Source: Gammaproteobacteria bacterium (GTDB taxonomy: Bacteria; Pseudomonadota; Gammaproteobacteria; Steroidobacterales; Steroidobacteraceae). Taken from it: a stretch of DNA of 10,695 nucleotides. Numbering within the stretch: position 1 is the first letter of the stretch; each line of letters begins with the position of its first letter. Position numbers and translations under genes: made by a program. This document shows, piece after piece, positions 1-6,005 of this stretch. The notes beneath the pieces were generated by a model, which saw only the letters and a program-made list of their open reading frames with translations, had not been told where the DNA came from and did no database searches. The stretch is from contig JASHUC010000503.1 in assembly GCA_030040235.1 (NCBI GenBank), positions 1 to 10,695 on the forward strand, given 5' to 3'.

Positions 1-322
1 GGCGCTTGCCGAGCTCGTCGATGCGGATGACGTGGGCGTCGAGTCTCGCGATGCGGATCGCGAGCGCGTCCGTCTCATCCTGGAGCTGGCGCTTGAGGTT
101 TACGATCTCCGATTTCTGCTCGCCGAGGATCGTCGACCAATGGTGCACCTGGCGCGTTCCGAGCGAGCGCCCACTGCGCTGGCCGAGCTGCATCCCGATG
201 GCGAATGCGGTCCCGAGGATCGCCAGCACGATCACCGCGAGCGTCCCGAGCGCGGCAGGGCTCGCCAGCGCGAACTGCCGCGACTGGCCGCTCCGACCCT
301 GCGAGAATACCAATATGTTCAT
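1..322 (-). CDS. M23-family (LysM-less) membrane-anchored peptidase, N-terminal part only
   Basis: Only the first 107 codons are in the window; the frame stays open to base 1, so the catalytic domain lies outside. The start is ATG at 320-322, preceded by GGGAG with 8-base spacing (331-335). The protein begins MNILVFSQGRSGQSRQF, has one hydrophobic segment at about residues 20-45 (signal anchor, so the rest should be periplasmic), then a polar helical, probably coiled-coil stretch (EIVNLKRQLQDETDALAIRI) ending in ARLDAHVIRIDELGKR. That last motif is typical, from memory, of the M23 peptidases found beside lpxC/secA in Gammaproteobacteria. The family hydrolyses peptidoglycan cross-links, or acts as a regulator when catalytic residues are lost; which applies here cannot be seen. 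It is divergent from dciA, with 85 bases between starts. The gene is supported by frame, RBS, membrane segment and neighbourhood; the peptidase call is inferred. Confidence 0.8.
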   Translation of the reverse strand, partial: MNILVFSQGRSGQSRQFALASPAALGTLAVIVLAILGTAFAIGMQLGQRSGRSLGTRQVHHWSTILGEQKSEIVNLKRQLQDETDALAIRIARLDAHVIRIDELGKR

Positions 323-350
323 GCTGCGCGCTCCCGATGAGGACCCGCGG

Positions 351-374
351 AAAAAAAAGCGGAGCAGCAACTCC
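351..374 (-). other. Weak hairpin followed by T8 on the minus strand (terminator-like or leader element)
   Basis: Read on the minus strand, a small inverted repeat GGAGT-TGCT-GCTCC (361-374, last pair G-U) is followed by GC and then eight T residues (358-351). This has the form of an intrinsic terminator, but the stem is only 5 base pairs. It lies in the leader of the M23 gene, so it could stop antisense or read-through transcription coming from lpxC, act on the M23 leader itself, or be chance. The run of eight A/T pairs stands out in this G+C-rich sequence. Confidence 0.25.
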
Positions 375-407
375 CAGGCAAGTTTATTCTGGCTCTGCCG
401 TCCGAAT

Positions 408-782
408 ATGCCGAATACGCCTCGACGAGACAAGAAAATTCGTCCTGCAAGGCGGGGGCGTGCAGCACGAACCCTGCCCGGTGCGGATTCTGTCAAGAGC
501 CTGCTTGGGCGGCCGAGCCCCGTGCTCGCCTCGATCGCCGATCAGATCACGCGCCAGCAGCACTGGCGAGCATGGCTCGATGAACGGCTTCCCGCCGCGC
601 TCCGCGGTCATATTACGGGCATCGCCGAGACGGGCGGCGAGCTTGTCATATTCACCGCCTCGGCCGGCTGGGGGGTACGGCTGCGCTATGCGATCGCCGA
701 GCTCGAATCGGAGCTGCGCGGCGCTCACCCCGCGATCGGATCGGTGGCCGTGCGCGTCCTGCCGCGCCGTACGCAGGGCTGA
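408..782 (+). CDS. dciA: DUF721 / DciA-family protein (replicative helicase loader/operator)
   Basis: A 124-residue protein and the only plus-strand gene here. DciA proteins interact with DnaB and help load it on DNA in bacteria that lack the phage-derived DnaC. Residues 1-25 are strongly basic and probably disordered (R6, R7, K9, K10, R12, R15, R16, R18, R21). Residues about 28-120 match the DUF721 (KH-like) pattern: a helical part with QHWRAWLDERLPAALRGH, then GELVIFTASAGWGVRLRY, whose Trp88-x-x-Arg91-Leu-Arg93 block is the family's most recognisable feature. The chain stops at the end of this domain with no long tail. The start is ATG 408; it lacks a clear Shine-Dalgarno, and the longer open frame upstream would lie antisense to the M23 gene, so it was not used. 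The stop (780-782) is two bases from the lpxC stop. The family call rests on motif and on the conserved position between lpxC and the M23 gene. Confidence 0.82.
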   Translation: MPNTPRRDKKIRPARRGRAARTLPGADSVKSLLGRPSPVLASIADQITRQQHWRAWLDERLPAALRGHITGIAETGGELVIFTASAGWGVRLRYAIAELESELRGAHPAIGSVAVRVLPRRTQG

Positions 783-784
783 GC

Positions 785-1711
785 TTAGAGACTGACCCCG
801 TTCGAGAGGAACGCCGCCTCGATGTAGGAGATGGGCGCATCCGCCGGGGTCTCGAAGATCACCTCTTCCCAGCTCGTCGGATCGGCAAGCAGGGCGCGCA
901 GCAATTTGTTGTTGAGGGCGTGGCCCGACTTGTGGCCGCTGAACTCGCCGATGAGCCCGCGGCCGAGCAGATAGAGATCCCCGATCGCATCGAGAATCTT
1001 GTGTTTGACGAACTCGTCCTCGTAGCGCAGGCCGTCCTCGTTGAGCACCCGAAAGTCATCGAGCACGATCGCGTTATCGAGGCTGCCCCCGAGCGCGAGA
1101 TTGCGTGCGCGCAGCATCTCCAGGTCGCGCATGAAACCGAAGGTGCGCGCGCGACTCACCTCCTTCAGGAACGAGGTGGTCGAGAAATCCATCGAGGCGC
1201 GCTGCGAACGGCGTTTGAAGATCGGATGATTGAATTCGATCTCGAAATTCACCTTGAAGCCGTCGAAGGGAAGGAACTCCGCCCACTTGTCGCCCTCGAC
1301 CGCACGGACCGGCCGCTTGATGCGGATGAAACGCTTGGGCGCGAGCTGCTCCTCGATCCCGGCGGATTGCAGCAGGAACACGAACGGGCCCGCGCTGCCG
1401 TCCATGATGGGGACCTCGGGCGCGCTCACCTCGACGAGCGCATTGTCGATGCCGAGCCCGGCGAAGGCCGACAGCAGGTGCTCCACCGTCGAAACCCGCA
1501 CGCCCTCCTTCACGAGCGTCGTGCCGAGCACGGTGTCGCCGACGTTCTCCGCATGGGCGCGAATGTGCGGTGAGACCGGCAGGTCCGAACGCACGAAGAC
1601 GATGCCGGTATCTGCCGCCGCAGGGCGCAGGGTCATGAGGACCTTCTTGCCCGTGTGCAAACCCACGCCGGTCGCACGAATCGAGTTCTTGAGAGTGCGC
1701 TGCCCGACCAT
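785..1711 (-). CDS. lpxC: UDP-3-O-acyl-N-acetylglucosamine deacetylase
   Basis: This 308-residue enzyme (305 in E. coli) removes the acetyl group from UDP-3-O-acyl-GlcNAc, the committed step of lipid A synthesis, in the cytoplasm. It is a Zn2+ hydrolase and all key residues are visible: E77-H78 in [16 protein letters not shown]237 and D241 in HKILDAIGD, which with H78 bind the metal; and the general acid H264 in [11 protein letters not shown]. Each number is one lower than in E. coli. The N-terminus [21 protein letters not shown] is standard. ATG 1711 has GGAG four bases upstream, set in the palindrome TGGAGCTCCA (1711-1720). The gene lies 66 bases after ftsZ across a hairpin. The C-terminus ends [11 protein letters not shown] and lacks the E. 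coli LA-x5-AVLA-type tail used for FtsH degradation, so turnover control may differ. Confidence 0.98.
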   Translation of the reverse strand: MVGQRTLKNSIRATGVGLHTGKKVLMTLRPAAADTGIVFVRSDLPVSPHIRAHAENVGDTVLGTTLVKEGVRVSTVEHLLSAFAGLGIDNALVEVSAPEVPIMDGSAGPFVFLLQSAGIEEQLAPKRFIRIKRPVRAVEGDKWAEFLPFDGFKVNFEIEFNHPIFKRRSQRASMDFSTTSFLKEVSRARTFGFMRDLEMLRARNLALGGSLDNAIVLDDFRVLNEDGLRYEDEFVKHKILDAIGDLYLLGRGLIGEFSGHKSGHALNNKLLRALLADPTSWEEVIFETPADAPISYIEAAFLSNGVSL

Positions 1712-1731
1712 GGAGCTCCAAGCTTACAGCA

Positions 1732-1773
1732 AGCGGGAGCGCCGGCAAGGCCGACCGGCGCTCACTTCCCGCT
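1732..1773 (-). other. Intercistronic hairpin between ftsZ and lpxC
   Basis: Two nested inverted repeats fill most of the 66-base gap. The inner arms GAGCGCCGG (1755-1763) and CCGGCGCTC (1737-1745) are a perfect 9-base match around a 9-base loop. The outer arms AGCGGGA (1767-1773) and TCCCGCT (1732-1738) match over 7 bases. Used together they give about 14 base pairs with a five-base bulge on the 5' side. No T-run follows in the minus-strand direction, so this is not a standard intrinsic terminator. It could set mRNA processing or stability, or damp lpxC relative to ftsZ; this is inference from structure alone. Confidence 0.6.
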
Positions 1774-1777
1774 CCTA

Positions 1778-2971
1778 TCAGTCTGCCTGGCGGCGCAGAA
1801 ACGCCGGGATATCGAGCAGATCCTCCGCGTCATCGGGCTGTCGCAAGCCGTCCCCGACTGCACGCTGGCGCTGCACGGTCGGCTTGTCGAGCACCGCATA
1901 GTCACTGCTCGACAAGGGCTGAGAGCGCCGTACGACGCGCATGGGCGCCTCGCGCGTGGTCACGGTCTCGCGAACGGACGCGGGCTCGCGCGCCGTGTGC
2001 CGCACGGGTGTCGCGGGCCGGCCGAGACCCGTGGCCACGACGGTAACGCGCACCTGGTTGGTCAGATCCGGGTCGATCACCGTACCGACCACCACCGTCG
2101 CATCCTCCGATGCAAACTGTTTCACAATGTTGCCGACTTCCTGGAACTCCCCGATCGAGAGGTCCATGCCGGCCGTGACGTTCACGAGGATGCCGTGCGC
2201 GCCCGCCAGGTTGATGTCCTCGAGCAACGGCGAGGAGACGGCCGCTTCGGCCGCTTCGCGCGCGCGACCTTCGCCGCTCGCCGCACCCGATCCCATCATC
2301 GCCATCCCGGTCTCCGCCATGACGGTGCGCACGTCGGCAAAATCGACGTTGATGAGCCCCGGGCGCGTGATGAGCTCGGCGATGCCTTGCACGGCGCCCT
2401 GCAGCACCTGGTTCGCGGATTTGAAGGCATCGAGGAGCGTCGTCTGCGGCCCGAGCACGGTCAGCAGCTTCTGGTTCGGAATCGTGATGAGGGAATCGCA
2501 GTATTTCCCCAGCTCCGAGATGCCGTGATCCGCGACCAGCGAGCGCTTGCCGCCCTCCATCTCGAAGGGCTTGGTCACCACGGCGACCGTGAGGATCCCG
2601 AGCTCCTTCGCCACCTGCGCCACGACCGGCGCGGCGCCCGTTCCCGTGCCGCCGCCCATGCCGGCGGTGATGAACAGCATGTCGCAGCCCTCGACGAGCT
2701 CGATGATCCGGTCGCGGTCCTCCATGGCCGCCTGCCGGCCGACCTCCGGGTCGGCGCCCGCGCCGAGGCCCTTGGTCATATTGGAGCCGATCTGCAGCGC
2801 GGTCTTGACCTTCGAATGCTTGAGCGCCTGCGCATCAGTGTTGATGCACATGAAATCGACGCCCTCGATGCCGCTCGTGATCATGTGCGCGACGGCATTG
2901 CCTCCCCCGCCGCCGACGCCGATCACTTTGATGATCGCGCTTTGGCTATATGCATCCATTAGCTCGAACAT
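1778..2971 (-). CDS. ftsZ: Cell division protein FtsZ (tubulin-like GTPase)
   Basis: This 397-residue protein polymerises with GTP into the cytokinetic ring under the inner membrane. Visible parts: the N-terminal G-rich loop KVIGVGGGGGNAV (15-27), the tubulin signature GGGTGTG (106-112), FEMEGGKR (136-143), and the T7 loop NVDFADV (208-214) with D210 and D213, which complete the GTPase site of the neighbouring subunit. The globular part ends near VRVTVVATGL. A basic 67-residue linker (about 317-383) follows, then the conserved C-terminal peptide DLLDIPAFLRRQAD (384-397) that binds FtsA, ZipA and other partners. ATG 2971 is chosen because it gives the usual MFELM start and has two strong RBS options; an in-frame TTG at 2995 would add eight unlikely residues. 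The 70-base gap from ftsA suggests its own translation signal and possibly its own promoter. Confidence 0.98.
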   Translation of the reverse strand: MFELMDAYSQSAIIKVIGVGGGGGNAVAHMITSGIEGVDFMCINTDAQALKHSKVKTALQIGSNMTKGLGAGADPEVGRQAAMEDRDRIIELVEGCDMLFITAGMGGGTGTGAAPVVAQVAKELGILTVAVVTKPFEMEGGKRSLVADHGISELGKYCDSLITIPNQKLLTVLGPQTTLLDAFKSANQVLQGAVQGIAELITRPGLINVDFADVRTVMAETGMAMMGSGAASGEGRAREAAEAAVSSPLLEDINLAGAHGILVNVTAGMDLSIGEFQEVGNIVKQFASEDATVVVGTVIDPDLTNQVRVTVVATGLGRPATPVRHTAREPASVRETVTTREAPMRVVRRSQPLSSSDYAVLDKPTVQRQRAVGDGLRQPDDAEDLLDIPAFLRRQAD

Positions 2972-2975
2972 TGTT

Positions 2976-2987
2976 CCTCGCTCCTCT
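2976..2987 (-). promoter_or_regulatory. Strong double ribosome binding site of ftsZ
   Basis: The minus strand reads AGAGGAGCGAGG just before the ATG at 2971. AGGAG (2981-2985) is 9 bases and GAGG (2976-2979) 4 bases from the start. It is the richest Shine-Dalgarno region in the window and supports ATG 2971 over TTG 2995. High FtsZ output relative to FtsA would fit the known need for excess FtsZ. Confidence 0.75.
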
Positions 2988-3041
2988 GAAAACAAATTGG
3001 TGGAAATCTCCCCGGCGATGTCTCTACTGTCAGCTTCAAAA

Positions 3042-4271
3042 TCAAAAGTTGCCCTGAAACCAGGCGCGCATCCGATCGAGCATCGTCTTGGCGTTGCCGA
3101 GCGGGTAGCGCTGCCGCGCAGGCAGTGCGTTCTCCCGCCCGTAGAGCAGCAGTCCGACCCCCGTCGAGAAGATCGGATTGCGCACCACCTCGGCGAGCCC
3201 CTCGACCTGCTGCGGGACCCCGAGCCTCACGGGCATGTGAAAGACCTCTTCGGCAAGCTCGATGGCGCCTTCCATCTTCGCGCTCCCCCCGGTGAGCACG
3301 ATGCCCGCGGCGATGTGCTCCTCGAATCCGCTGCGGCGCAGCTCCTCGCGCACGAGGCCGAAGAGCTCCTCGTAGCGCGGCTCGATCACCTCCGCGAGCG
3401 TCTGGCGCGCGAGGCGCCGCGCGGGACGCTCCCCGACGCTCGGCACCTCGATCGTCTCGTCGGGATTTGCGAGCTGCGAGAGCGCGCAGGCGTAGCGCAC
3501 CTTGATGTCCTCGGCGTGCTGGGTCGGTGTGCGCATCGAGACGGCGATGTCGTTCGTCACCTGGTCCCCTGCGATCGGGATGACGGCGGTATGGCGGATC
3601 GCACCGGCGGAGAACACCGCGATATCGGTCGTGCCCCCGCCCACATCGATGAGGCACACGCCCAGCTCCTTCTCGTCCTCGGTGAGCACGGCGAAGCTCG
3701 ATGCGAGCTGCTCGAGCACGATGTCCTCCACCTCGAGCCCGCAGCGCTGGATGCACTTCTCGATGTTCTGCGCCGCGCTGTCCGCGCCGGTCACGATGTG
3801 CACCTTCGCCTCGAGGCGCACGCCGGACATGCCGATCGGGTCGCGGATGCCCTCCTGGCCGTCGATGATGAATTCCTGGGGCAGCACGTGCAGGATCTTC
3901 TGATCGGCGGGAATGGCGACCGCCTTCGCCGCATCGATCACGTGCTCCACGTCCCCGTGGGTCACCTCCCGGTCGCGGATCGCGACGACGCCGTGGGAGT
4001 TGAGGCTGCGCACGTGGCTGCCCGCGATGCCGGCGTACACCGAGTGGATCTCGCAGCCCGCCATGAGCTCGGCTTCCTCCACCGCGCGCTGGATCGACTG
4101 GACGGTGGATTCGATGTTGACCACCACGCCCTTCTTCAGCCCGCGCGAAGGCTGCGAGCCGATCCCGAGCACCTCGACCGCATCGCCGCTCGCCTCGCCG
4201 ACGAGCGCGACCACCTTGGAGGTGCCGATGTCGAGCCCGATGACCAGGTTCCGGTCAAAACGTTTAGGCAT
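3042..4271 (-). CDS. ftsA: Cell division protein FtsA (actin-like membrane tether for FtsZ)
   Basis: This 409-residue protein (420 in E. coli) is an actin/HSP70-fold ATPase that anchors FtsZ filaments to the inner membrane and recruits later division proteins. Seen in order: phosphate-1 motif GLDIGTSK (12-19); the FtsA-specific 1C region around KKGVVVNIESTVQSIQRAVE; phosphate-2 motif IDVGGGTTDIAVFSAG; adenosine motif LTGGSAKMEGA; and a C-terminal amphipathic helix MLDRMRAWFQGNF at the very end, the membrane-targeting sequence. The ATG at 4271 gives the standard MPKRFDRNLVIGLDIG start and overlaps the ftsQ stop by 8 bases, suggesting translational coupling; a GAGG lies 12 bases upstream. An extension to 4361 was rejected because it reads through ftsQ in another frame. 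All nucleotide-binding motifs look intact. Confidence 0.98.
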   Translation of the reverse strand: MPKRFDRNLVIGLDIGTSKVVALVGEASGDAVEVLGIGSQPSRGLKKGVVVNIESTVQSIQRAVEEAELMAGCEIHSVYAGIAGSHVRSLNSHGVVAIRDREVTHGDVEHVIDAAKAVAIPADQKILHVLPQEFIIDGQEGIRDPIGMSGVRLEAKVHIVTGADSAAQNIEKCIQRCGLEVEDIVLEQLASSFAVLTEDEKELGVCLIDVGGGTTDIAVFSAGAIRHTAVIPIAGDQVTNDIAVSMRTPTQHAEDIKVRYACALSQLANPDETIEVPSVGERPARRLARQTLAEVIEPRYEELFGLVREELRRSGFEEHIAAGIVLTGGSAKMEGAIELAEEVFHMPVRLGVPQQVEGLAEVVRNPIFSTGVGLLLYGRENALPARQRYPLGNAKTMLDRMRAWFQGNF

Positions 4272-5064
4272 TGCTTGCAACGTCCTCACCCTTTGCGCTC
4301 CGACCCGTTGTCCCGCCGCGCCACCCGATCGCGAAGCCGTTCGTGTAACGCATGTCCACATAGGCGATGTCGCCCGCGCGCTGCGCGACGATCTTCGAGG
4401 CGACCTCGATGAAGGTCGCGAAGCGCTCGTCCACCTGCTTGCGACCGAGCCGCACGCTCACGCCGTTATCGAGATCGAACTCCCAGGCCCCGCGCGCATC
4501 GAGCCGCAGCGCCGTCAGGCGCATGCCGGCCTCGACGAGCCGGCCCTGCATCGCGAGGTAACGCTGCGCGACGGCAGGCTCGCTACCGTCGGGTCCCGAG
4601 AGTCGCGGCAGCTCGAGCGGAATGTGGCGGGCATCGCCCGTGAAGAGCTCGCCGCGCGCGTTGATCAGGCCGTTCTCGCCCCAGCGCGCCGCCGGCACCT
4701 GCTCGACGATGTGCACGGTGAGGCCTCGCGGCCAGCTGCGCTCGATGGTGGCGGTGTCGACCCACGGCAGGCGCTCGACAGCGGCGGAAACCGCCTCGAG
4801 GTTGACGCTCACGAGTCCCGCGCCGCGCACGCTCGACTTGATCGCGCGCTCCACATCGAGCGGCGAGACACGCTGGAAGCGCCCCGCGATGTCCACCGTC
4901 TGGACCGGTTGATTGAGCGCGAGGAGGCCGGCACCGGCCGCGGCTGCGAGCGCTGCGAGGCTCGCGGCCGGGATCAGCAGGCGGCGTGCCTCGATGCGCG
5001 GCAGGCGCGTGGGCGCCGGGGCCGCGGGGGCGCGTTTGAACCGGTTGCTGCGGCGACTCCACAT
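4264..5064 (-). CDS. ftsQ: Cell division protein FtsQ (bitopic POTRA protein)
   Basis: This 266-residue protein is the inner-membrane scaffold that brings FtsL and FtsB to the septum. A short, very basic cytoplasmic tail (about 1-28) is followed by one membrane helix (about 29-50, Ala/Leu-rich) and a periplasmic POTRA domain (about 54-123) starting VQTVDIAGRFQRVSP and including LPWVDTATIERSWPRGLTVHIVEQ. The FtsQ beta domain follows and ends with VDMRYTNGFAIGW (236-248), the conserved strand region that in E. coli contacts FtsB. The ATG at 5064 is 2 bases after the murB stop, with only a poor AGG upstream, so translation probably depends on ribosomes arriving from murB. In E. coli ddlB sits immediately upstream of ftsQ; here murB takes that place. 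The family call is firm from the domain order, final motif and neighbours. Confidence 0.96.
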   Translation of the reverse strand: MWSRRSNRFKRAPAAPAPTRLPRIEARRLLIPAASLAALAAAAGAGLLALNQPVQTVDIAGRFQRVSPLDVERAIKSSVRGAGLVSVNLEAVSAAVERLPWVDTATIERSWPRGLTVHIVEQVPAARWGENGLINARGELFTGDARHIPLELPRLSGPDGSEPAVAQRYLAMQGRLVEAGMRLTALRLDARGAWEFDLDNGVSVRLGRKQVDERFATFIEVASKIVAQRAGDIAYVDMRYTNGFAIGWRGGTTGRSAKGEDVASNA

Positions 5065-5066
5065 GG

Positions 5067-6005
5067 CTATGCGTGCACCTGCCGCGGGCCCTCTTTGGGC
5101 TCACCGACGATCCGCACCTCCGGATCGAGCCGCACGCCGAAGCGGCGCTCGACCTCGGCCCGCACGTGCTCGATGAGTCCCTCGACGTCGGCTGCGGTCG
5201 CCGTGCCGTGATTGATGATGAAATTCGCGTGCTTGCCGGAGACGGAAGCGCCGCCCGAGCGATACCCCTTGAGGCCCGCAGCCTCGATCAAACGGGCCGC
5301 ATGATCGCCGGGCGGATTGGTGAATACCGAACCGCAGCTCCACTCCCCGATGGGCTGCGAGGCCTTGCGGCGCGCGAGCAGGGCGCGCACCTCGGTCTCG
5401 TTCGCGCCGGGCTTACGCTCGAAGCGCAGCTTCGCCGCGATGAATCCCTCGGCCGGCGCGGGATCGTGCGCGGCCCCGAGGTGCCGCACGTGACGGTAGC
5501 CCACCTCGTACTCGCCGGGGGAGCGAACGTGCTCGGTGCCGCGCCGATCGATCGTCTCGACCTCCACCACGTGTGCCCAGGTCTCCCCGCCGAAGGCACC
5601 CGCGTTCATGGCCAGCGCACCCCCGAGCGTGCCGGGAATCCCGGCAAAGAACTCCGCCGGACCGAGCCCCCAGCGGATGCATTGCCGCGCGATGCGCGCA
5701 CACGCAACGCCCGCCTCGCAGTACACGATCGTCTCGCTCAAGCGCTCGAGCCGCTCGAGTGCGCCCTGCGTGGCGACGATGACGCCCTTCAGGCCTCCGT
5801 CGCGCACCAGGAGATTGCTTCCGAGTCCGACCCAGTAAAGCGGCGTATCGGGCGGAACGGTGCGCAGGAACGCACCGAGATCGCCCCGATCGCGCGGCGC
5901 GAAAAAGATCTCGGCAGGGCCTCCGACGTGCCAGGAGGTGTGCCGGCTCATCCGCTCGTTGCGCCTCACCCGTGGCATGAACTCCGCGGCGACGGCCATG
6001 GTCAC
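5067..6005 (-). CDS. murB: UDP-N-acetylenolpyruvoylglucosamine reductase, type II-like
   Basis: This 312-residue FAD enzyme reduces UDP-GlcNAc-enolpyruvate to UDP-MurNAc with NADPH in the cytoplasm. Visible: HTSWHVGG (22-29); FAD-binding [12 protein letters not shown] (60-71) and [16 protein letters not shown] (122-137); a Tyr-x-x-Arg region (GYRHVRHL); the catalytic Ser226 in [30 protein letters not shown]; and the proton-donor Glu296 in [11 protein letters not shown]. The [15 protein letters not shown] and KHANFIIN pattern and short length resemble type II MurB (such as the S. aureus enzyme), not the longer E. coli type I. Start: GTG 6005 overlaps the murC stop as GTGA and has GGAGG five bases upstream; ATG 5999, two codons later, is the alternative (spacing 11). 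Its placement between murC and ftsQ is common outside the enterics. Confidence 0.96.
   Translation of the reverse strand: MTMAVAAEFMPRVRRNERMSRHTSWHVGGPAEIFFAPRDRGDLGAFLRTVPPDTPLYWVGLGSNLLVRDGGLKGVIVATQGALERLERLSETIVYCEAGVACARIARQCIRWGLGPAEFFAGIPGTLGGALAMNAGAFGGETWAHVVEVETIDRRGTEHVRSPGEYEVGYRHVRHLGAAHDPAPAEGFIAAKLRFERKPGANETEVRALLARRKASQPIGEWSCGSVFTNPPGDHAARLIEAAGLKGYRSGGASVSGKHANFIINHGTATAADVEGLIEHVRAEVERRFGVRLDPEVRIVGEPKEGPRQVHA

Noticed and set aside
6..407. Longer dciA start at base 6
   Set aside because: It would be antisense to the M23 gene start, RBS and membrane segment; Ser/Arg-rich sequence without family similarity.
2972..3041. Possible ftsZ promoter in the ftsA-ftsZ gap
   Set aside because: CTGACA has only GAGATT at 17-base spacing and no TATAAT-like hexamer; too weak to annotate, although a promoter inside ftsA cannot be excluded.
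2547..4412. Long plus-strand open frame (621 codons) opposite ftsZ/ftsA
   Set aside because: Antisense to two fully recognisable genes; the translation is low-complexity Arg/His/Asp/Leu text typical of the reverse strand in G+C-rich DNA. The same applies to plus-strand frames 1655-2962, 3913-5211, 5073-6386, 6074-7675, 7693-8688, 8625-9560 and 9629-10426.
5740..5765. Repeat of CGCTCGAG units
   Set aside because: Encodes LERLERL in MurB; codon bias, not a repeat element.
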